Shown piece after piece: positions 1 to 5,063 of a stretch of 5,063 nt of DNA (position 1 is the first letter of the stretch; each line of letters begins with the position of its first letter). The stretch is from an uncultured Elusimicrobium sp. GTDB taxonomy: Bacteria > Elusimicrobiota > Endomicrobiia > Endomicrobiales > Endomicrobiaceae. Both the position numbers and the translations under genes were made by a program. The notes beneath the pieces are model-generated. The model saw only the letters and a program-made list of their open reading frames with translations, was not told the DNA's origin and made no database searches. The stretch covers positions 1 through 5,063 of the forward strand of contig CACWKJ010000118.1 in NCBI GenBank assembly GCA_902761395.1. The letters run 5' to 3'.

Positions 1-3000
1 CTTCTTTTTTTAATGCTGTAATGTCTTGACGTAACCATATTGCATCTCGAATTCTAAGTTCTGTTTTGTCGACAATCAAATCGTGTTTAAACATTAATTT
101 TTTTTGTATATTGTAATTCAGATGAGCATCATAAGATTTTCCTGCCAATTCGACATCTTTATTCAATGCAAAGCTATAAGTATAACTTACATCTTTACCA
201 CCTATAGGAGCTCCTTTCATACCCATTTGAACTGTACTTCCGGCAACCGCTGTTATGCTTTCAAGAGCATATTTTCCATCGGTACTACTTGTATCAAACA
301 AAACTTTTGCACCCACAATAGATATTTGCTCACCTGTTTTAAAATCAATACCTACAGAAACTTTATTAGGATTACTTGTGAAATCAGCTAGGTTATTATT
401 ATCAAAATTTGTCGTAGTCACCGTAAACATTGCCTTGTTATTATTCAAATCACCATAAGTAACCTGTGCTAACGTCCATTTTATGTCACCAAGTCCGTTA
501 CCATTAACAAGTTTATCACTGACATCTTCAACCCTTGAATATTGTTCTTTTATATTCATGGCATAATATGATACACCTGATTTTCCGTCAGTATACGAAA
601 GAATAGAACTATCGGTAAAGTAATGACCTGTCTCTTTTTCCGTAACATCTGTAGCGTATATACTGTTTTTACTGGCATCATCTTTACTACTGTACTGCCA
701 TGTGTATGTTCCTGTAGTTTTCCCTTCTTCCTGTTTATAATAAGAAACAACACTTCCTTTTTCACTCTCCATATAATCTAAAGTATGTGTGCCATCTGTC
801 CAAGTATTTTCTCCAACCTGATATTTAAAACCGGCTGCCTTTAAATTTTCTTCAGAAACATCTTCACCTGATAACAATTTCAATAAAGCTAAAGATTCAT
901 CGGCAGCAAATTCAAGTAAATCCCATCCTGTTGCGGCAAGCACTACCTCTTTTGCAAGTTCTATTTCTTGTAAATCTGAAGCCGTTTTAAGGTCTGTTAT
1001 TCCTGCCTGGCTCAAACTACTTATCACATCTATAGCATTTGTATAAGCCTGAGAATTTAAAATTCTTTCTCTTTGTTCTTTTGTGGACTCTGTTTCCCAA
1101 TTTCCATTGCCCATCATATATACATTTTCGGATAATTCCGTTCCCTTTAGATAAGATTTTTTACCATTATTTTCTGCCAATATATGACTATTCTGTCTGT
1201 AAACAGTAGCAGAGGATAGATCTTCACTGAGAGTTTTGGATGTGGCATTTTCAATTCTACCTGAAAGTCTAAGATATCCTTTCTCTCTATCATCAATCGT
1301 ACCTTCGAATAATGCCTGTTTTACATTACTCTGAGACATAGCAGATAACGATTCTGCAAGACTGGATAAAGCTTCTTCAGAGAAAGAATCTTTTTCTCCC
1401 TCTGTTTGAGAATTTGCCTCATCTTCCGTTGAAACAGTTGCAGTGGAAGTTTGTGTTGCACTATCTTTAGTAGTTTCGGGTTTATCGTTTTTAACATCTA
1501 TATTATTTAAGACAAGTGTACCTGAGATATATGCTTCCGGTCCATCATTACCTGCAAAAAATAATATTTCGCTACCTGCTTCCCAAACTAACATTTTACT
1601 ATCAGCTTTTATTTTCGTTACACCATCATCCAATAAATAATTAACCGCTAAATCTTTCAATATTACAGCATTTCCTGATTCATTACCATTGAGCAACAAT
1701 CCTTTATCTACATTTGTTATATTGCCTTTATCATCAACCACAGAAAAATCAAATTTTGTTTCAACATATACCGGTGAGGTATTGTCAGTGTTATATTTAC
1801 ATAAACCACTCCAGAAATTAACAAGCTCTCCGTCCCTAAAAGTAACTGTCATATCTGTATCGGTGTTAACAAATTTGAAATTGTTTTCATCCATTATTTC
1901 CAATGAAGTCTTAACATCACCAACAGCTTTAAGTCCTAAAACTCCGTCATCTGTCATCGTAACAGCTACTGTAGAACCTTTATCCGTTTTTAATGCACCT
2001 ATTCCATCATTACTCATTGAACGTGCATTATTGGATGTACTGGTATATGTTATCGGTCCTTTTGCTCTTTCATAAGTTTTTATTGCTGTACCAACATCCA
2101 ATGCCGCACCGGTAATTTCAATGTCGGTAAAATCGGTTTCGGACATTTTCCAATCATCAACTAAAGTTTGTCTGTAATATGAATCTATATATTCTCCTAT
2201 GGCATTGTCTGTATAAACTGCTTTAGAATTATCATCTATTATTTCCCAACCTTTATCACCATAATGCATAAACCCGGATTTAACTTCAAAAGAAATCTCT
2301 TGACCGTCAAGTGAATCTGAAAGTTTAGAACCTGCAAGCGCCGTAGCACCTTTACCCTCTGCTTTAAGTTCACCGTTTCGTATTGATATTACGGCATAAT
2401 CATTTTTAGCATTACTGATATAATATCCACAATCTTGTTTTGTATATATACCTCTTGTATTTATTGTTTCCCCATTTTCTCCCGTAACCGCTGCTACTTT
2501 TCCGGAAGAAGATTCAATAGGATCGGAAACAAAAGCTTTTCCCTGATAAACAAATTCAGCGTCAATTACACTGCATTCACCATTACTTAATCTTAAAGAT
2601 ATATCACTTAAAAATCCGTCTACTCTGTTATAACTGTCATCAAGAATACTACCGGACACACAATTACGTACATTTTTTGTACCATCGGCATCATTTATTG
2701 TCGTTATCGGGGTCTTTCCTGTTATACTTGCCGTAACACCGCCTGTTTCAGACATATTTACAGTTACAACCGCGGATTGACCTGCTTTTATCGTAATTCT
2801 GGCATCCATAAGTTGTTCTTCTCCTTCAGTAACAACCTTACCTGCATCTGCAGATACAACTTTATTTGCGAGTAAATCTTTCTTCAATGTTGTTGTACCG
2901 GAATATGATAGACTTAAACCATCTTTAGATAAAACGGAGGTATCTATAAACGATTCTACATTGCCGGAATAACCTATAGCTTCTACATCTTTCTTTGATA

Positions 3001-3883
3001 AACCGCTTGCGACTGCAACAGCAGTTTTAGCTCCCACTCCGGAACTTGTCAAAACATTTTTAATTGTTATTTCCGTTCCGGAAGCAATAGATGTAGAAAT
3101 GTCTCTGTTACCTGTCCACCAATCACTATTTATAGAATAACTTACCTTACAATTACTACCGGCCGTAAACTTAATAGAATTCGTATCAGCCAAACCGATA
3201 TTGAAATTTGACCCTATTTCCAAAACAACACTATTCGGTAGACCATAACCATCTTCTGATATTACGGTAGCATTTACTCCCGCGTTTATAACTTCATCAG
3301 ATTGTGCTCTTAAAGCACCTCCGAGCATTATTAAATTATTAGAAGATACCGTTTTCATCGTTTTTGAAAAATCTATGGGAGATAAATCAACCTTTATGCC
3401 GGATTGTTCAAAAGAATCCGACAAGGATTTTTTTGCAGTTTCTTCATTGGTATAATTAAAACCGGAACCTTCACTTGCAGTCCACGTTCCGTTTGAATTA
3501 ACAGCTGTTCCGGATAAATTAGTTATGCCTGCAGCGGTACTCAGAGCAGATCCGTTCCACGCAGTAGTACCTTCCCCGATAATTATAGCATTGGTATTAC
3601 CTTCTTCATCAACTCTGAAAGATAATACTGCATTTTCGCCTGATAACGTTGTTGCTCCCTTTCCATTCTGCACTATTTTACCGGCTGTGTTTACGGAAGG
3701 ACTTGGTGCTTGTGACCCGGATGGAGAATTATAAGGCTCATTTTCTGTAGATATAATAATTTCTTTATAGCTTCCATTAACTTTCGTATTCACAAAATCA
3801 AAGTTTCCTGTCGTTGCATATTTATTTGTATTATAGTCATACAACAATTCTATATTAGTTAAATAACCTTCAAAAGAGGTTAC
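1..3883 (-). CDS. Continuation of the giant repetitive beta-rich protein in the shifted frame (no stop in window)
   Basis: An uninterrupted minus-strand frame of 1,294 codons runs from just after TAA at 3884-3886 to base 2; base 1 belongs to an incomplete codon. It is one base out of register with the piece at 3870-5063. The first ATG in this frame is at 3356-3358, more than 500 bases in. Earlier TTG and GTG codons lack a convincing ribosome binding site, so it reads as a continuation rather than a new gene. It carries a Ser/Pro linker, long beta-rich sequence with NATVI, NAIII and NAVIL repeat sites and two GKGAT motifs, a Ser/Thr/Glu-rich linker, a helical island, a Tyr-rich segment and a beta-rich end with VNGNGLGD. 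Five Cys are visible, none as CxxC. No enzyme motif, cell-wall anchor or transmembrane helix is seen. Family unknown; an extracellular structural or adhesive role is inferred only from composition and repeats. If translated separately it would need a non-ATG start or be a dead remnant. Confidence 0.88.
485..511 (-). repeat. NGNGL motif, copy 2
   Basis: Encodes LVNGNGLGD followed by IKWTLAQ. It pairs with VLNGNGLSG at 4959-4985. The two sites are near the opposite ends of the visible protein; the DNA is only partly similar. Confidence 0.3.
541..829 (-). other. Tyr-rich beta segment 2
   Basis: Follows the second helical island directly. It contains LDYMES, VVSYYKQEEG, TYTWQYSS, HYFTDSSILSYTDG and GVSYYAMNIKEQYS. 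Tyr is frequent and alternates with polar residues, as in the segment at 4203-4421, which lies beside the first helical island. There is no regular repeat spacing. It may be a beta-rich partner domain of the helical island. Confidence 0.45.
830..1105 (-). other. Alpha-helical island 2
   Basis: About 92 residues with helical character: TESTKEQRERILNSQAYTNA, then IDVISSLSQAG, SDLQEIELAKEVVLAATGWD, LLEFAADESLALLKLL and SEENLKAAG. Leu, Ala and Glu are frequent and amphipathic spacing is visible. It differs in sequence from the Ala-rich island at 4020-4193 and looks more like a small folded helical domain than a simple spacer. No known domain is recognised. Confidence 0.55.
1384..1491 (-). other. 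Acidic Ser/Thr/Glu-rich low-complexity linker 3
   Basis: About 36 residues beginning NDKPETTKDSATQTSTATVS and continuing through TEDEANSQTEGEKDSF. It is low complexity, acidic, without aromatic residues until its end, and probably disordered. It separates the beta-rich central region from a helical section that begins EEALSSLAESLSAMSQ at about 1327-1383. It is the strongest domain boundary in the window. Confidence 0.65.
1550..1672 (-). repeat. Protein repeat unit 3 (NAVILKD type, about 41 residues)
   Basis: The unit begins NAVILKDLAVNYLLDDG and ends WEAGSEILFFAG. Relative to the unit at 4590-4703 it keeps NAVI plus hydrophobic, basic or acidic residue and Asp, a DG or NG turn before a K-I or R-I strand, a Ser, a hydrophobic strand, G, then I-x-F-x-x-G. 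It is the clearest match to unit 1 although the two lie roughly 1,000 residues apart. Confidence 0.55.
2330..2356 (-). repeat. GKGAT motif, copy 2
   Basis: Encodes GKGATALAG, preceded by YAVISIRNGELKAE. It is the partner of the GKGATTLSG site at 3638-3664. In this copy the AVIS-type strand comes before the GKGAT loop, whereas in copy 1 the NAVLS strand comes after it, as expected if both are sampled from a longer tandem series of strand and loop. Confidence 0.5.
3158..3274 (-). repeat. Protein repeat unit 2 (NATVISED type, about 39 residues)
   Basis: The unit starts NATVISEDGYG, continues through SVVLEIGSNFNIG and ends IKFTAG. It matches the unit at 4590-4703 in the NA opening, the E-D pair, the L-x-I strand followed by a Ser-containing turn and NF, and the F-x-x-G end. 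The prediction is beta strands; no ligand-binding signature is visible. Confidence 0.5.
3638..3664 (-). repeat. GKGAT motif, copy 1
   Basis: Encodes GKGATTLSG, followed closely by NAVLSFR. The copy at 2330-2356 encodes GKGATALAG and is preceded by YAVISIR. The pair shares seven of nine residues and similar strand-like partners, although the DNA differs at many positions. Confidence 0.5.
3695..3739 (-). other. Ser/Pro inter-domain linker 2
   Basis: The stretch encodes EPYNSPSGSQAPSPS, about residues 442-456 of the joined protein. It is a flexible Pro/Ser/Gly linker comparable to the one at 4728-4772. It follows a beta-rich piece that begins before the frame break and precedes the first GKGAT motif. 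Confidence 0.65.
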
Positions 3884-3886
3884 TTA
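3870..3886 (-). other. Frameshift junction between the two parts of the giant gene
   Basis: The upstream frame ends at TGA (3870-3872) and the downstream frame is closed by TAA at 3884-3886, so the change of frame must fall within these 17 bases. The minus-strand text is CTC TTT TGA AGG. Skipping one T gives TTT GAA GGT and the junction SNLF-EGYL. Reading TGA as an amino acid would not help, because the same frame meets TAA at 3855-3857. The TTT-TGA arrangement resembles the shift-prone CTT-TGA of bacterial prfB. However, there is no AGGGGG-like Shine-Dalgarno element just upstream, and the stop is followed by A rather than C, so programmed recoding is not well supported. A one-base insertion, natural or an error, is the simpler reading. 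Confidence 0.85.
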
Positions 3887-5063
3887 ATATCGGTGAAACT
3901 ATAGAATTATCAAAAACTCCGCCGAATACTATATTGCCGTTTGTATTGACATGAATATTTTCAATTATTTGATTTTCGTTCTTGCCTGAAGTACTGAAAG
4001 CTGATGATAATGAAGGAACTGTCTTAGCCGTATCATATATTTCTTGTTGATATTGACTGATTTTGCTTTCTACAAAGGGACTTGTTCTTCCCATTTTTTT
4101 AAGGTTAGCCGCTGCATTTTGCCAACTTTTCAAAGATTTTGCAGCCTTTTCCATTGTTTCTGCAGCAGCTCTTTCTGCAGCAGCTTGTTCATGAGTTTTT
4201 ATCCAATGTGTATCATTATACGAATAACTTTTGTATGTACTTGCAGCAACCAAGTTTCCTTCACTATCGTACTGTATCATATTATATGAACCGCCATTAA
4301 CACCTGCAACGCCCTTGTCTCTTGAATAATATGTCGTGGTAGTAATTTTGGTTTGGGTTTGATACATTGCACCATCCGAATAATATTGTACTCCACTCCA
4401 AGAATATGAAACAGAGTAACCCTTAATACTTGTTACACCATATTCATCCCATTCCACATGTATCTTTCCGTCACCCATTGTTGATTTTGCATAACTTCCG
4501 TTTGCAACAAAAATTGCTTTACCGTCTTCTGTACAATCTGCAATTTTTAAAGAATAACCAGTAGCTATAGTCTGCCCCTGTATGGTAGATCCTCCTTGAA
4601 ATATAGCACCAACTCCCATTACTACAAAATTGCCACTGTTTATTCTTAAAGTACCGTTACTTACGGTGTATCCCCCATCACGATCTTCAACTATAACAGC
4701 ATTTGTTCCTCTGCCGTCAGGTAAAGTTTTGCTACCACCAGTACCATTTTGATCTCCTCCGCTTGAAGGCGGAATATATATGGCATCCGTCACGGTTACT
4801 ATACCATCAACGATATAGCAACCTGCTTGATAAAATTGAATTTGAGCATTTGCTTGTAATGTTATTTTAGTACCGTTATATGTCAACCCTTGTTCCGATG
4901 TCGTTTTTATTAGAAATTTATGTTCTACATTTTCCAAAGTAAATGTCCCGCTTAAAGTTCCCGATAAACCGTTTCCGTTCAAAACATCCGCACCTACATT
5001 ATTGGTCAATGTCCATGTATTACCGGTTTTACCTACAGTGAAATCTCCCAATTGCATACCAAC
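3870..5063 (-). CDS. Giant repetitive beta-rich protein of unknown function, N-terminal-side portion (start outside window)
   Basis: The frame is open from the window edge to TGA at 3870-3872 and encodes 397 visible residues. The codons before the first in-window ATG (5055-5057) are also open (Val-Gly), so that ATG is probably internal and the true start lies beyond 5063. In order it shows a beta-rich Thr/Gly/Asn opening, a linker (PPSSGGDQNGTGG), a NAVIV repeat unit, a Tyr-rich beta segment with YYSDG and YDSEGNLV, an Ala-rich helical stretch (EQAAAERAAAETMEKAAKSL), then beta-type sequence up to SPILSNLF. Only two Cys are visible. No signal peptide, membrane segment or catalytic motif is seen. 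The chain appears to continue in the next frame at 3883-2, so this is probably one part of a single gene. The composition resembles giant bacterial surface or adhesin-like proteins, but that is inference; I do not recognise the family. Confidence 0.9.
   Translation of the reverse strand, partial: VGMQLGDFTVGKTGNTWTLTNNVGADVLNGNGLSGTLSGTFTLENVEHKFLIKTTSEQGLTYNGTKITLQANAQIQFYQAGCYIVDGIVTVTDAIYIPPSSGGDQNGTGGSKTLPDGRGTNAVIVEDRDGGYTVSNGTLRINSGNFVVMGVGAIFQGGSTIQGQTIATGYSLKIADCTEDGKAIFVANGSYAKSTMGDGKIHVEWDEYGVTSIKGYSVSYSWSGVQYYSDGAMYQTQTKITTTTYYSRDKGVAGVNGGSYNMIQYDSEGNLVAASTYKSYSYNDTHWIKTHEQAAAERAAAETMEKAAKSLKSWQNAAANLKKMGRTSPFVESKISQYQQEIYDTAKTVPSLSSAFSTSGKNENQIIENIHVNTNGNIVFGGVFDNSIVSPILSNLF
4020..4193 (-). 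other. Ala-rich alpha-helical island 1
   Basis: About 58 residues that look helical in an otherwise beta-rich chain. EQAAAERAAAETMEKAAKSL is followed by SWQNAAANLKKM, then VESKISQYQQEIYDTAK. Ala, Glu, Lys and Gln dominate, Gly and Pro are nearly absent, and charges alternate as in a solvent-exposed helix or short coiled coil. It could be a stalk or spacer, or an oligomerisation helix. A second helical island occurs at 830-1105. Confidence 0.6.
4203..4421 (-). other. Tyr-rich beta segment 1 with a single YD-like motif
   Basis: About 73 residues with many Tyr, Ser and Thr, including YSVSYSWSGVQYYSDG, ITTTTYYSRD and IQYDSEGNLVAAS. The last piece resembles one YD (RHS-type) repeat, but it occurs once and without regular spacing, so no RHS shell is claimed. 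The alternating aromatic and polar residues predict beta strands. It leads directly into the Ala-rich helical island. Confidence 0.5.
4590..4703 (-). repeat. Protein repeat unit 1 (NAVIVED type, about 38 residues)
   Basis: The unit begins NAVIVEDRDGG, passes through NGTLRINSGNF and ends GVGAIFQGG. It aligns by eye with the units at 3158-3274 and 1550-1672: a NA-[VT]-[VI] opening, an acidic residue, a central hydrophobic-x-I strand followed by a Ser-containing turn, and a closing [IL]-x-F-x-x-G. The alternating hydrophobic pattern suggests short beta strands, as in beta-helix or Ig-like surface repeats. The similarity is at protein level only; the DNA has diverged, so this is an old duplication. 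Confidence 0.55.
4728..4772 (-). other. Pro/Ser/Gly inter-domain linker 1
   Basis: This stretch encodes PPSSGGDQNGTGGSK, at about residues 98-112 of the visible protein. It is a short flexible linker of small and polar residues between two beta-rich parts. It lies directly before the NAVIV repeat unit. The linker at 3695-3739 likewise precedes a repeat-rich stretch, which suggests that linker plus repeat is a reused module. Confidence 0.7.
4959..4985 (-). repeat. NGNGL motif, copy 1
   Basis: Encodes VLNGNGLSG. A TWTL strand lies just N-terminal to it. The copy at 485-511 encodes LVNGNGLGD with a KWTL strand just C-terminal. This is a short match and could be chance in an Asn/Gly-rich protein. 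Confidence 0.3.

Noticed and set aside
104..458. Plus-strand open frames of 95 and 67 codons
   Set aside because: They lie opposite the continuous minus-strand frame and have Cys/Phe/Ser/Thr-rich translations typical of antisense shadows; no ribosome binding site or recognisable product.
556..765. Minus-strand open frame of 69 codons
   Set aside because: It is an out-of-frame shadow within the long minus-strand gene, whose own frame is open through the same bases.
1443..2075. Plus-strand open frames of 65 and 128 codons
   Set aside because: Antisense to the repeat-rich coding region; Ser/Leu/Thr/Val-rich translations reflect the reverse of beta-rich codons, with no domain.
3525..3734. Plus-strand open frame of 69 codons
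   Set aside because: Antisense shadow of the linker and GKGAT region; no supporting start signal.
3793..3853. Independent gene start (TTG or GTG) just after the frame break
   Set aside because: No convincing Shine-Dalgarno sequence at sensible spacing, the coding frame continues upstream to 3883, and the protein reads smoothly across the junction.
3870..3872. TGA read as an amino acid (recoded stop)
   Set aside because: Reading through would meet TAA at 3855-3857 after four codons, so only a change of frame joins the two parts.
4044..4289. Plus-strand open frame of 81 codons, Cys- and Phe-rich
   Set aside because: Antisense of the Ala/Lys/Glu helical island; the many Cys and Phe come from reversed Ala and Lys/Glu codons.
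1..5063. RTX calcium-binding repeats, SLH domain, LPXTG anchor, autotransporter barrel
   Set aside because: No GGxGxDxUx series, SLH signature, sorting motif or barrel-like C terminus is visible; the real C terminus is outside the window.
1..5063. CRISPR array, tRNA, rRNA, insertion sequence, riboswitch
   Set aside because: No regularly spaced DNA repeats, terminal inverted repeats or RNA-gene sequences; the whole window is accounted for by coding sequence.

Overview
The window is almost entirely one very long protein-coding region on the minus strand. It enters at base 5063 with its start codon outside the window and is still open at base 2, so neither end of the gene is visible. About 1,687 residues can be read. 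No RNA gene, mobile element, CRISPR array, promoter or terminator is supported, and there is no non-coding stretch to describe. The DNA is AT-rich, with frequent AGA, ATA and TTA codons. This fits a low-GC bacterium, possibly a host-associated anaerobe, but no taxonomic marker is present and I do not assign an organism.

The coding region is broken once. From 5063 to 3873 it reads in one frame and meets TGA at 3870-3872. From 3883 to 2 it reads in the frame shifted by one base. The two open frames overlap by only 14 bases. The protein joins smoothly if one base is skipped (SNLF then EGYL), and the downstream frame has no ATG until 3358. The two pieces are therefore best read as one gene carrying a frameshift, either a real mutation, a sequence error, or less likely a +1 recoding site at TTT-TGA.

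The protein looks like a giant, repetitive, beta-rich surface or secreted protein, rich in Asn, Gly, Ser and Thr and poor in Cys. In N-to-C order it holds: a beta-rich opening; a Pro/Ser/Gly linker (4728-4772); a NAVI repeat unit (4590-4703); a Tyr-rich beta segment (4203-4421); an Ala-rich helical island (4020-4193); the frame break; a second Ser/Pro linker (3695-3739); a long beta-rich tract with further repeat units (3158-3274 and 1550-1672) and GKGAT motifs; an acidic Ser/Thr/Glu linker (1384-1491); a second helical island (830-1105); a second Tyr-rich segment (541-829); and a final beta-rich part running off the edge. I recognise no named family and see no catalytic motif, RTX nonapeptide, SLH domain, LPXTG signal or autotransporter barrel. 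An adhesin-like or structural surface role is an inference from architecture only.
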